Shown in pieces: positions 26,673 to 34,353 of a stretch of 64,000 nt of DNA (positions within the stretch are counted from its first letter, which is position 1; each line of letters begins with the position of its first letter). Origin of the DNA: a virus; IMG/VR virus record IMGVR_UViG_3300018429_000060, positions 27,307-91,306 of that record. One strand, written 5' to 3'. Below the pieces are notes generated by a model. It did no database searches, was not told where the DNA came from, and was given only the letters and a program-made list of their open reading frames with translations. The translations under genes and the position numbers were made by a program.

Positions 26673-27350
26673 ATGACCACCGCCCCGGACACCTGTCAGG
26701 TCGGAGACCCTGACCCGACCCCGGACATCGCCCCACTGCACGGGATGTGCGGCGCCGAGGACCAGGACTGGACCTGCACCCGGTACGCCGGCCACGCCGG
26801 CAGCCAGCACGTCGCCGGCTGCCTCGGCGTGGTGCGCCACGTCTGGCCCTGGGCGCCCGGTTGGCACCGCGGCCGCGCCCGGATCAGCGCCCGCAGCGAC
26901 GGTGGCGTCACCGTCCTGTGCCCCCTCGGCCACCTCGTCACCGCCGCCGCCCCCGGCCACTGGGCCGGCAGCGACCTGGCCGCGCGCATTGGTTTCGGCT
27001 GGGACGTCGAGTGCACCGGAGCCACCAGCCCACCCCCAACCCCTGTGAGCATCACCCGAGAGGAGAACCCCATGTCCACCGGCATCAGGTGGTCCGACTT
27101 CAGCGACGCCCAGCGCGCCGAGCTGACCACCTACCTCGAGACCGACCCCCGCGGCAAGGCCGTCGCCGACTACGCCGGCGACGACCCCGAGTTCCGGCTG
27201 TGGCTGCTGCGCGTCGACGCGGCCTGCGGCAAGCGCCTTCAGCTGTCGATGTTCGACCTGGCCGACTTCTGCTGGCGCGACGAGTACGACGCCGACGCGG
27301 CGCCCCGTGAGGCGCTGTCCGCCGCGATCGCCGCGGAAGGACTCGGCTGA
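26673..27350 (+). CDS. Hypothetical protein with internal in-frame start, 225 aa
   Basis: ATG 26673 follows GAGGAGG. The N-terminal half has paired Cys/His (DWTCTRYAGHAGSQHVAGC, VTVLCPLGH), possibly a zinc site. A strong GAGAGGAG sits inside the gene directly before an in-frame ATG at 27072, so a separate 92-aa C-terminal product (STGIRWSDFSDAQRAELTTY onward) may also be made. Function unknown. Confidence 0.6.
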   Translation: MTTAPDTCQVGDPDPTPDIAPLHGMCGAEDQDWTCTRYAGHAGSQHVAGCLGVVRHVWPWAPGWHRGRARISARSDGGVTVLCPLGHLVTAAAPGHWAGSDLAARIGFGWDVECTGATSPPPTPVSITREENPMSTGIRWSDFSDAQRAELTTYLETDPRGKAVADYAGDDPEFRLWLLRVDAACGKRLQLSMFDLADFCWRDEYDADAAPREALSAAIAAEGLG

Positions 27351-27422
27351 TGACCACCCACCTCCACGGGTTCGCGGACACCCGACCGAGGGTGACTTCA
27401 ACCCCAAACCGAGACGTGCGCA

Positions 27423-27434
27423 TGATATGATTAC
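27423..27434 (+). promoter_or_regulatory. TGATATGATTAC promoter, copy 2
   Basis: Exact 12-mer 39 bases before the TTG start of the DUF488-like gene. Confidence 0.75.
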
Positions 27435-27473
27435 CTCAATATACCTTTACGCTGTGCTCGGAAAGGACCTCCG

Positions 27474-27911
27474 TTGACCTTCGCCACCTGCACATACACC
27501 GAATACGATCCGGCCACCATGGGTGGCCTGCCTGTGAGGACCACGGTCGGCAACGTCCGATTCAAGCTGCGGTACCCGCTGGAGCACAAGATGCCGGCGA
27601 TCTACCCCGCCCGCACGATCCTGAAGCTCCCGCAGCCGGACTTCACCATCGCCTACCTGGCCGCGCTGACCACCTACGGCGTCGACGGCATCCGCCGCGA
27701 CGCCGCGGCCATCAGGGCCGCCGCCGGCGTCGACGAGTCCACCCGCCTGGTGGCCCTGTGCTTCGACAGGTTGGGTGTTCCGGGGAAGCCGGCGTGGTGT
27801 CACCGGACCCTGTTCGCCCGCTGGTGGACCGAGCAGACCGGTGAGGAGGTCCCCGAGTACGGCGCCGTGCTCACCCCCGAGATCCGCGCCGATCAGCACG
27901 ACCTGTTCTGA
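27474..27911 (+). CDS. DUF488-like protein, 145 aa
   Basis: TTG start after GAAAGGA. The segment LVALCFDRLGVPG followed by WCHRTLFARWWTEQTG matches the Cys and CHR signature of DUF488-family proteins, whose function is poorly known. Single-gene unit between promoter copy 2 and the next promoter at 28004. Confidence 0.6.
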   Translation: MTFATCTYTEYDPATMGGLPVRTTVGNVRFKLRYPLEHKMPAIYPARTILKLPQPDFTIAYLAALTTYGVDGIRRDAAAIRAAAGVDESTRLVALCFDRLGVPGKPAWCHRTLFARWWTEQTGEEVPEYGAVLTPEIRADQHDLF

Positions 27912-28003
27912 CCTCCGTCGGCCAGGCCGGCGGTTCGCCGCCGGCGCCGCCGACAAAGCGCGACCCATCACGGCCAATCAATGCCCCCAATTCTTTGGTG
28001 AAA

Positions 28004-28033
28004 CTGGCATTCAGAAGTGCGGCGGATTAGGAT
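28004..28033 (+). promoter_or_regulatory. Second-type promoter CTGGCA-N18-TAGGAT, copy 1
   Basis: CTGGCA 28004-28009 and TAGGAT 28028-28033, 18 bases apart. Followed by the CCAGTTGAG leader element at 28064. Confidence 0.65.
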
Positions 28034-28114
28034 ATTGGTATCACCATCCAGTATCAACCAAAACCAGTTGAGAACCCTATTCCACCCCGGCAATCCTCGA
28101 GAGAATGTGTGCCA

Positions 28115-28603
28115 ATGCCTGCCACTGCACTACACGCCCGACTCGACGCGCTGTTGCGCACCGAATCGCAGATGAGCGCGAGACTCCACCAGATGGACGC
28201 CGGCGAGGACGCGGCCGCGCAGGCCAAGGCCGCCGCGCTGGCGGACCGCGCGGAGTTGCACGCCGAGATCGTCACCATCGTGCACCAGCTCGACGCGCTG
28301 CTGCGCACCGCCTGCGTGGCCCCGCCGGCGGCGTGGGTACCTCAGTTCCCGTCGCCGACGAGTGAGGTCGTCGTCCTGCACGTCCCGCTGGTCGGGTACG
28401 ACGCCAAGCTGTTCCTCGCCGGCGTGCGGGCCAGCCAGATCGACCTGACGGTCGTCGACCTGACGAGCCGCTGGACCCACGCCGAGTGGACCGAGCAGCG
28501 CGCCAGGGCTCTGGTCGACAGGTCACCAGCGGCGGCCGCGGCGATCGAGGATTGGTTCGCTCTGGCGGGCGGGCACCTGCACCCCGACCCCGCTGAATCC
28601 TGA
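28115..28603 (+). CDS. Hypothetical protein, 162 aa
   Basis: ATG 28115 chosen (GTG 28109 in frame). The first 70 residues form a helical hairpin or coiled coil (RTESQMSARLHQMDAGEDAA), followed by an alpha/beta domain (VVVLHVPLVGYDAKLFLAGV). Monocistronic between promoter copy 1 and a strong terminator. No family is recognised. Confidence 0.6.
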   Translation: MPATALHARLDALLRTESQMSARLHQMDAGEDAAAQAKAAALADRAELHAEIVTIVHQLDALLRTACVAPPAAWVPQFPSPTSEVVVLHVPLVGYDAKLFLAGVRASQIDLTVVDLTSRWTHAEWTEQRARALVDRSPAAAAAIEDWFALAGGHLHPDPAES

Positions 28604-28626
28604 CCCAACGCAATTGCAATTGCCCT

Positions 28627-28675
28627 GAATAGGGCCGGATAAGCCACTCATTAACTGGCTAATCCGGCCCTATTC
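28627..28675 (+). terminator. Strong terminator overlapping the next promoter
   Basis: GAATAGGGCCGGAT (28627-28640) pairs with ATCCGGCCCTATTC (28662-28675), extended inside by AGCCA/TGGCT. The descending arm contains the CTGGCT -35 of the next promoter. Confidence 0.75.
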
Positions 28676-28684
28676 CATTAGGAT
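28655..28684 (+). promoter_or_regulatory. Second-type promoter CTGGCT-N18-TAGGAT, copy 2
   Basis: CTGGCT 28655-28660 and TAGGAT 28679-28684. Drives the membrane protein gene at 28742. Confidence 0.6.
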
Positions 28685-28741
28685 TAGGACATAGCCCGAA
28701 TTGATCCCCCTATTCATTGTGCGCGAATTGAGGTATGCGTC

Positions 28742-29059
28742 ATGGACGTTCTGATCGGCCTGTTCTTCATCTTTGTGGTGCCGGCCATCACTTACTGGCG
28801 TGGGCGGCGCAGCGGCTACCGCCGCCACGCCGCGCAAACCGCCGCGGCGCCGGCCCCCGACGGCACGCTGTGGTGCCAGTGCGGCGGCACCCTCGCCCAC
28901 CACAGCCCGGCCACCGGCCGCTGTGCCCACGTCGTGTACGTCGCCGGGCCCGCCGGCCCCGAACAGCGGGCGTGCACCTGCCAGTGGTTCGTCGACCGCG
29001 CCGACCCGTACTCGCCGCCGCCGCCGGCCTACTCCCCGCCCTTCCCGCCCGCCGCCTGA
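28742..29059 (+). CDS. Small membrane protein with Cys-containing domain, 105 aa
   Basis: Residues 2-19 (DVLIGLFFIFVVPAITYW) form one membrane segment followed by basic residues, so the rest is cytoplasmic. Four cysteines (WCQCGG, CAH, CTCQW) may bind zinc. The tail is Pro-rich. First gene of the 28742-31282 unit. Function unknown. Confidence 0.6.
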   Translation: MDVLIGLFFIFVVPAITYWRGRRSGYRRHAAQTAAAPAPDGTLWCQCGGTLAHHSPATGRCAHVVYVAGPAGPEQRACTCQWFVDRADPYSPPPPAYSPPFPPAA

Positions 29060-29102
29060 CCCCCGAACGACCCCGACAGACCCGACGAGGAGACCCACCG
29101 CC

Positions 29103-29612
29103 ATGACCCGGATCTACGCCCGGCTGCGCATTCTCAGCGGCCCCGACCTCGACGGCGTGCTGGTCGGCCACAGCGGCCGCGCCGCGTTCGAGACCGTTGT
29201 CCGCGCCCGGCGCGGCCTCACCACGTCCATGATCACGCCGGTGCTCACGCGGTTCTCCCGCGTGTACGTGGCGCAGGTGGGCGGCAACAAGGCCGACAAC
29301 ACCGTCGACCTCGCCCTGGAGGCCGGCGGCTACCGCCGGCTCACCCTGCAGGACCTGACCCTCGGCTACCAGCCGCGGGTGCCCCTGTCGCGCCTGGACA
29401 AGACGCTCGCCGCGATCGCCGAGGACTACCCGGTCGGCAGCCCCACCCGGCAGCTCGCCGACGCGCTCGGCGAGGTGCTGGACCTGTGGGCGCTGCACCG
29501 CCGCGAGGGCACCGCCGCGGTTCCGCTGCAGCAGATCGACCAGGTCATCGGCGACCGGCTGCGGCCGCTGTTCCCCGCCTGGTCGCCCGACGACGAGCCG
29601 GGGGGACCGTGA
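29103..29612 (+). CDS. Hypothetical protein, 169 aa
   Basis: ATG after GAGGAGACC. Alpha/beta N-terminal half (RIYARLRILSGPDLDGVLVG), helical C-terminal half (LADALGEVLDLWALHRREG). Overlaps the next gene by GTGA. No family is recognised. Confidence 0.6.
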   Translation: MTRIYARLRILSGPDLDGVLVGHSGRAAFETVVRARRGLTTSMITPVLTRFSRVYVAQVGGNKADNTVDLALEAGGYRRLTLQDLTLGYQPRVPLSRLDKTLAAIAEDYPVGSPTRQLADALGEVLDLWALHRREGTAAVPLQQIDQVIGDRLRPLFPAWSPDDEPGGP

Positions 29613-30394
29613 TGGAGGTCGACGAGATGACGTGCGCCCACTGCGGCCGCGTCGGCACCCGCGCGTTCGTGCCGCTGCTGCCCGGCAGCAGCTCCACCTA
29701 CGGACCCTGGCGGTGTCGCTGGGAGCCGGCCTGTATGCGGCGGTGGCAGGCCACGACCGCAGCCCTGGCGCCGGCACCGGCCCCCGTGGATCTGGACGCG
29801 CCCGCCCCACCCGCTGATCCCACCTGGGCGCCTGCGCCTGGCATTCCGTTGGAGGTTCCCGTGACCGATCGCGTACCCGACGCGCTCCCCCCGCACATCA
29901 TGACGGCCGCGCAGCGCTGCCACAGCCGGCTCCTGGACCACGGCTGCGACTTCGGCCTGCTGCTGACCGGCATCGCCACCTGGCAGGTGCGCTACCTGCT
30001 GCCGGCCGCCACGGCCATCAGCATCAACTGGGACGAGCAGGTGCAGCTGCTGGCCGTGCACGCCGGCGACCGCACCCTGTGGCACGTCGACACCGATCCC
30101 GAGGAGCCCCCCGAGGGCGTGCCCGACAGCACGTGGACGGCGGCGCTCGACCGCATCGAGTGGATCCTGCACGACGCGCTGGACAGTGCAGGGCCCCACG
30201 ACCTCGGCTGGCGCCCCCACACCCACGCCGACGGGTGGGAGCTGGAGCTGGCCGTGCACCCCGCCGGCGTGGACGTCCGCGCCGCGGATCTCGCCGCGCT
30301 CGACGAGCTCGCCGCCGCCACCGGCGGCTGGCACCGCCCCCCCGGCCCTGCGCCTGAACCGGCCGCGCCGGGCAGCACCAACACCACCAGTTGA
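29609..30394 (+). CDS. Hypothetical protein with N-terminal zinc-finger-like motif, 261 aa
   Basis: Starts GTGATG. CAHCGR near residue 10 and WRCRWEPAC near residue 35 suggest a four-Cys zinc site. A Pro-rich linker leads to an alpha/beta domain (WTAALDRIEWILHDALDSAG). Coupled to the gene before it. Function unknown. Confidence 0.6.
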   Translation: MMEVDEMTCAHCGRVGTRAFVPLLPGSSSTYGPWRCRWEPACMRRWQATTAALAPAPAPVDLDAPAPPADPTWAPAPGIPLEVPVTDRVPDALPPHIMTAAQRCHSRLLDHGCDFGLLLTGIATWQVRYLLPAATAISINWDEQVQLLAVHAGDRTLWHVDTDPEEPPEGVPDSTWTAALDRIEWILHDALDSAGPHDLGWRPHTHADGWELELAVHPAGVDVRAADLAALDELAAATGGWHRPPGPAPEPAAPGSTNTTS

Positions 30395-30403
30395 GGAGCC
30401 CTC

Positions 30404-31282
30404 ATGTCCACCACGACCGTCCGCCGTGGTCGCCGCGCTGCGGTGACCGACGACCGCGTCCGCGAGATCCTGCGCACCGTCCAGATCACCGGCCTGCACC
30501 TCGCCCTGCCGGACCAGCTCGACCCGCGCGAGTACACCGCCGTCAACACGATCCTCACCGCTCTGGGCGGCCGCTGGCATTCCCGGCAGCGCGTCCACGT
30601 GTTCACCGTCGACCCGGCGCCGGCGCTGGCCGCCTACCTCGCCGGCAGCGCCGCGCCACGGCCACCGCAGCCGCCGCGCACCACCGAGGGCTACGTGCCG
30701 ACCCCACCCGCGCTGGCCGCCGAGATCCTGCGCCTGCACACCGACATCGGCGACCTCGACCCGGCCACCGGGGACCAGCTGCGGGTGCTGGAGCCGTCGG
30801 CCGGCGACGGCGTCTTCGTCCACGCCATCCTCGGCGTCGCACCGCGGCCGGTCGCGATCGAGGTGTTGGCGATCGAGCCCAACCCGGAGCGCGCCCGCCT
30901 GATCTGCCGCGACCGGCCGGACCCGAGGGTGACCGTCCTGATCGGCACCCTGGAGCAGTTCTGCCAGGCCCGCCGGACGCGTCTGGCCCACGACGGCCCG
31001 CAGGGCAGCGAGCTGCGCCAGTTCGACCTGGTGGTGATGAACCCGCCGTTCGCCGTCCCCGGCCGGTCCAGTCTGTGGATCGACCACCTCACCCTCGCCT
31101 GGGACCTGCTCGCGCCGGGCGGGACGATGGTGGCGATCGTGCCCGAGTCGCTGGACTATCGCCGCGACCGCCGCCACGACGAGATCCGCGACCTCATCGA
31201 GAGCCACGGCGCGCACCGGCCGCTGGCCCCCGGCGCGTTCACCTCGGTCCACGCCAGGGTGGCGTGGGCCGAGAAGCCCTGA
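30404..31282 (+). CDS. DNA N6-adenine methyltransferase-like protein, 292 aa
   Basis: S-adenosylmethionine-binding motif LEPSAGDG at residues 129-136, preceded by the YVPTPPALAAEIL element, and catalytic motif NPPF at 213-216, which fits adenine-N6 methylation. No restriction enzyme lies nearby, so it is probably an orphan, protective methylase. ATG follows the CCAGTTGAGGAG element (30387-30398), which supplies its ribosome site. Target sequence unknown. Confidence 0.8.
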   Translation: MSTTTVRRGRRAAVTDDRVREILRTVQITGLHLALPDQLDPREYTAVNTILTALGGRWHSRQRVHVFTVDPAPALAAYLAGSAAPRPPQPPRTTEGYVPTPPALAAEILRLHTDIGDLDPATGDQLRVLEPSAGDGVFVHAILGVAPRPVAIEVLAIEPNPERARLICRDRPDPRVTVLIGTLEQFCQARRTRLAHDGPQGSELRQFDLVVMNPPFAVPGRSSLWIDHLTLAWDLLAPGGTMVAIVPESLDYRRDRRHDEIRDLIESHGAHRPLAPGAFTSVHARVAWAEKP

Positions 31283-31356
31283 CCCTCTCCCCCGCGCACC
31301 GCCGGAATAGCGCGCAAAACAATTGCGAAAATTGACCCCATAAATGGGTTCATTAA

Positions 31357-31386
31357 CTGGCTATTGGCGCGCCATTGGATTATGAT
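31357..31386 (+). promoter_or_regulatory. Second-type promoter CTGGCT-N18-TATGAT, copy 3
   Basis: CTGGCT 31357-31362 and TATGAT 31381-31386, followed by ATTGGTATCA as at copy 1. Confidence 0.65.
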
Positions 31387-31431
31387 ATTGGTATCAGATA
31401 ACGAGCAATAAGACATAGAACGGGAGATGTC

Positions 31432-31617
31432 ATGTACGAGGTTGAGGAGCCCGAGCACTGCGAGGTCTGCGGCCACTTTCACCGTGAGCCGGTCTGTTCC
31501 CCGGAGGCTCCTCTGTTCGCTCCCGGCGAGTCGTGCGGCTCGTACCTCTGCTGCCAGCCCGGCGGGTTCGGCGAGGGTCACCGGCCCGGCCGGTCGTACC
31601 TGCGCTACCAGCCCTGA
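31432..31617 (+). CDS. Small Cys-rich protein, 61 aa
   Basis: CEVCGHFHREPVC near residue 10 plus SYLCCQPGG make a probable zinc-binding module. First gene after promoter copy 3. Function unknown. Confidence 0.6.
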   Translation: MYEVEEPEHCEVCGHFHREPVCSPEAPLFAPGESCGSYLCCQPGGFGEGHRPGRSYLRYQP

Positions 31618-31635
31618 CCCCCACGAAAGGACGTC

Positions 31636-31806
31636 ATGCACTCCTCCTGCGACCGGGCGCCCATGGCGGGGCGGGAGCCCCGCACCCCGATCTGCTGCCT
31701 CACCCACGACCGCGCCAACTACCGGCGGCGCTCCCGGCGCCGCCAGGGCCGTGAGACCCGTCGCCTGGGCGACGCGGCGATCGCCGCCCGCTCCGCCGCC
31801 CGCTGA
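31636..31806 (+). CDS. Small basic Cys-containing protein, 56 aa
   Basis: ATG 31636 has GAAAGGA upstream. Begins MHSSCDRAPMAGREP, then ICCLTHDRANYRRRSRRRQG: Cys/His residues followed by an Arg-rich helix. Evidence is the ribosome site and its place in a regularly spaced operon. Confidence 0.5.
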   Translation: MHSSCDRAPMAGREPRTPICCLTHDRANYRRRSRRRQGRETRRLGDAAIAARSAAR

Positions 31807-31842
31807 CCCCCCCGTCGACCAACCCCGGAAGGAGCCCCCGAC

Positions 31843-32031
31843 ATGCGCAACGCCCGCGGCCGCGGTGGTTGGCACCCCGACGCCCCGATGATCACCAGCA
31901 AGCGGACGCTCGACCCCAACCCCAGCGCCGTGAAGCGCATCTCGTCCGCGCTCACCCGCAAGCGGCGCGCGGCCGACAGCCGCGCGGCCCGCCGTGCCCG
32001 CGTCCACCTCACCCGCGCCCACCAGGGCTGA
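31843..32031 (+). CDS. Small basic protein, 62 aa
   Basis: GGAAGGAG precedes the ATG. Strongly Arg/Lys-rich (LTRKRRAADSRAARRARVHL), so nucleic-acid binding is possible. Third gene after promoter copy 3. Confidence 0.55.
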   Translation: MRNARGRGGWHPDAPMITSKRTLDPNPSAVKRISSALTRKRRAADSRAARRARVHLTRAHQG

Positions 32032-32057
32032 CCGCTCCAGCGAAAGGAGTCCCCATC

Positions 32058-32390
32058 ATGTCCACCCCGATCACCCCGGCGGCCGCGCCGGCGGCCGCGA
32101 GGCTGCTGAGCGGCCCCGAGGTGATGGCCCTCGCCGCGATCATCGCCGCGGCCCAGACCGGCGAGACGGTGGCGCGAGTGGACGCTGCGGAGCCCCGCGC
32201 GGGCGTGACCCGCGGCACCGCCCGCAGCGTCGGCGACCTCAACGGCGTGTTCCTCGCCGCCCACGCCGACGTGCGCGACTCCTACCTACGGGTCACCACC
32301 GACCACGGCTGGGACGTGTTCTGGCCCGTCGCCGAGCTGGCCGCCGAGTACGTGACCGGCGAGTTCGTGATCCGCCCGGCCGCGGTCTGA
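32058..32390 (+). CDS. Hypothetical protein, 110 aa
   Basis: ATG after GAAAGGAG. An Ala-rich helical start and a C-terminal beta region (DVRDSYLRVTTDHGWDVFWP). Last gene before the 32414 terminator. No family is recognised. Confidence 0.55.
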   Translation: MSTPITPAAAPAAARLLSGPEVMALAAIIAAAQTGETVARVDAAEPRAGVTRGTARSVGDLNGVFLAAHADVRDSYLRVTTDHGWDVFWPVAELAAEYVTGEFVIRPAAV

Positions 32391-32413
32391 ACCACCCCCG
32401 CGAAGCGCGAATG

Positions 32414-32459
32414 GGGCGCCATCAATTGTGAGTGGTACCACACACAATTAATGGCGCCC
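32414..32459 (+). terminator. Hairpin terminator
   Basis: GGGCGCCAT (32414-32422) pairs with ATGGCGCCC (32451-32459), extended by AATTGTG/CACAATT inside and followed by ATTCCCTTTAT. Confidence 0.75.
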
Positions 32460-32473
32460 AATTCCCTTTATAA

Positions 32474-32503
32474 CTGGCATTCACAAGGGCGGTCAATTAG
32501 GAT
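32474..32503 (+). promoter_or_regulatory. Second-type promoter CTGGCA-N18-TAGGAT, copy 4
   Basis: CTGGCA 32474-32479 and TAGGAT 32498-32503, directly after a terminator. Drives the 32549 gene. Confidence 0.65.
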
Positions 32504-32548
32504 AATGGTGTTAGCAAAAACCACCAAAGAATTGTGAGGAATAGGGCC

Positions 32549-32950
32549 ATGGGCGTAGCACTGTCGGTCGAGGACATCACCGTGCAGGACCTGGACCGCG
32601 CCGACATCGCCGAGGAGTACGCCATGCTCGACGAGTGCGGCGACCTGCCGACCGACGAGGCCAGGACCTACTTCACCCACTACGGGCACCGGGTCTCCAT
32701 CAACCTGGTCGACGCGGCCGGCGAGCACGTCACGCTGGACGCCGACGCGGCCGGGTTGGCCGCGGTGGCCACCGTCGAGGCCGAGGTCAACGCCGCGCTC
32801 GTCGCCGCCGGCGCCGCCAGCGCCGAGCTGGGCTGGGGGTTCTCGGCCTACGCCTTCTGCTCGTGCCCGTGCTCGCCCGGCTTCATCGTCCAGGGCACCG
32901 GCACGCAGAAGACCGCGACCGTGCGGCTGCGGGTCACGCAGTCCGCCTGA
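32549..32950 (+). CDS. Hypothetical protein, 133 aa
   Basis: GTGAGGA lies before the ATG. Acidic N-terminus (SVEDITVQDLDRADIAEEYA) and a Cys cluster (FCSCPCSPGF) near residue 112 that may bind metal. Single gene between promoter copy 4 and a strong terminator. No family is recognised. Confidence 0.6.
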   Translation: MGVALSVEDITVQDLDRADIAEEYAMLDECGDLPTDEARTYFTHYGHRVSINLVDAAGEHVTLDADAAGLAAVATVEAEVNAALVAAGAASAELGWGFSAYAFCSCPCSPGFIVQGTGTQKTATVRLRVTQSA

Positions 32951-32954
32951 ACCG

Positions 32955-32991
32955 ATGCCAGGGGGTGAGGCGCCGCCTCACCCCCTGGCAT
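32955..32991 (+). terminator. Hairpin terminator with 18-bp arms
   Basis: 32955-32972 is the exact reverse complement of 32974-32991 (ATGCCAGGGGGTGAGGCG), one of the strongest hairpins in the window. Confidence 0.8.
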
Positions 32992-33026
32992 TCCGCCGCC
33001 CCCAACCCCAGCAGAGGAGCACCCCC

Positions 33027-33338
33027 ATGCCCACCCTGACCGACCCCGCCGCGGGCGCCGAACTCGTCGACTTCGCCGACCCCGACACCTGCCCCGTCGA
33101 CCCCACCGACACCGACCCCGCCTACCTCGCCTTCCTCGCCGAGCTGGTCGCCGACGACCAGCGCGCCGCCGCCCGCCGCGGCACCCCCGCCCCGCGTTCC
33201 TGGGGCGACCGGCTCAGCGCCACCGACTACTTCTGCCCCACCTGCTGGTACGCCGGCCTCGGCGACGGCAGCCACAGCGACACCCACCCGCCCTGCGACC
33301 CGCCCGGCACCGTCCGCGGCCCCTACGACCCCCGGTGA
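33027..33338 (+). CDS. Hypothetical acidic protein, 103 aa
   Basis: GAGGAG lies before the ATG. Very acidic and Pro-rich, with a possible zinc pair (YFCPTCWYAG). First of three overlapping genes (33027-34137). No promoter of the two recurrent types is seen before it. Function unknown. Confidence 0.55.
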   Translation: MPTLTDPAAGAELVDFADPDTCPVDPTDTDPAYLAFLAELVADDQRAAARRGTPAPRSWGDRLSATDYFCPTCWYAGLGDGSHSDTHPPCDPPGTVRGPYDPR

Positions 33339-33646
33339 CCGCCATGACCACCCCGCCCACCCCGCCCACCGAGGTGACCTACGACGTGACCGTCGTCATC
33401 AGCGTCGACTGCGCGAACGGTCCGCTCGCCGCGGCGTTCCGCGGCTGGGACCAGATCACGGCCCTCCAGGCGCCCGTCGTCACCGTCGTGCACCGCCACC
33501 CAGCCGGCGGCGAGCCCACCGAGGTCGACTTCGAGCACTACGACCGCACCTCCGACCCCAGCTGGAGCCACTACGAGGCCACCGGCGAATTCCTTACGCG
33601 ACCCGACGACGATGACGAACCCGCAGAGGCTGGAGACCACCCATGA
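33335..33646 (+). CDS. Hypothetical protein, about 103 aa
   Basis: GTG 33335 overlaps the previous stop, with an in-frame ATG at 33344. Beta-rich core (VTYDVTVVISVDCANGPLAA) and acidic tail. Overlaps the next gene by ATGA. Confidence 0.55.
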   Translation: MTAMTTPPTPPTEVTYDVTVVISVDCANGPLAAAFRGWDQITALQAPVVTVVHRHPAGGEPTEVDFEHYDRTSDPSWSHYEATGEFLTRPDDDDEPAEAGDHP

Positions 33647-34137
33647 CCACCCCGACCATCCCGGCCGTCGACCCGGCCGCCCCGACGGCCGCTCAGGCCC
33701 TGCTCCCGGCGTCCGTGGCGCTGCCGACCCACGCCGCCGTCCGCGTCGCCGAGCTGCGCACCCTGCTCCAGCACATCCGCCTGGCCCAGCTCACCACCGC
33801 CGGCGCCGTCGAGCGCTACGTGATCCAGCTGGCCGCGGACCTGGAGTCGACCATCGTCGTGCCGCTGCCCGTGGTGGTGCGCGTCGACGCCGAGAACGGC
33901 CAGGCCACCCTCATCTGCCCCCACCCGCGCTGCGGCGCCGTCGGCTCCATCCACGAGGAGGACCGCGCCGGCCGCTGGAACACCGCCCACGAGGCCGAGG
34001 CAACCCCGGACGGCCGGCTGCGCTGGATCCAGTGGGGCCTGGGCGACAGCAACGGTTTCGAGCACGAGCGCCACTTCTGCGACAGGTGTCTGCGCCCGGT
34101 CACCATCGACGAGACCGTCGAGCACGGCTACCTCTGA
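33643..34137 (+). CDS. Hypothetical protein with zinc-ribbon-like pairs, 164 aa
   Basis: CPHPRCG near residue 92 and HFCDRCLRPV near residue 148 could form a four-Cys zinc site around a WNTAHEAEATPDGRLRWIQW segment. Last gene before the cas12m leader. Any link to the CRISPR system is unproven. Confidence 0.6.
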   Translation: MTTPTIPAVDPAAPTAAQALLPASVALPTHAAVRVAELRTLLQHIRLAQLTTAGAVERYVIQLAADLESTIVVPLPVVVRVDAENGQATLICPHPRCGAVGSIHEEDRAGRWNTAHEAEATPDGRLRWIQWGLGDSNGFEHERHFCDRCLRPVTIDETVEHGYL

Positions 34138-34146
34138 CAGCGCGAA

Positions 34147-34182
34147 GCCCGGAGTCCCACGACAACGCGGGCGCATCCGGGC
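34147..34182 (+). terminator. Hairpin between the 33643 gene and cas12m
   Basis: GCCCGGA (34147-34153) pairs with TCCGGGC (34176-34182), followed by CTCTTC. The remaining bases to 34353 should hold the cas12m promoter. A TACCGT occurs near 34266, but I cannot assign a -35. Confidence 0.45.
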
Positions 34183-34353
34183 CTCTTCGGCCGACTCCGC
34201 GGAACGGCCTACTGGCGAGAACGCTAGCACCGAGCCACCGACGTCACCAACCCATAACCGTGCGTTACCGTGGCCGCGCGGTGGCGGCGTTTCGACAGGA
34301 GCCTGCCAGCTCCGCACCACAACCCGACCAGCGCGAAAGGGGCTCCCACCGGC

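Noticed and set aside
26574-26713. Small Arg-rich ORF after the 23262 operon
   Set aside because: It runs through a perfect 11-bp terminator hairpin and the start of the next gene.
34270-34353. 28-residue N-terminal extension of Cas12m
   Set aside because: No ribosome site at 34270, and known Cas12m proteins begin near the chosen ATG, which has GAAAGGGG upstream.
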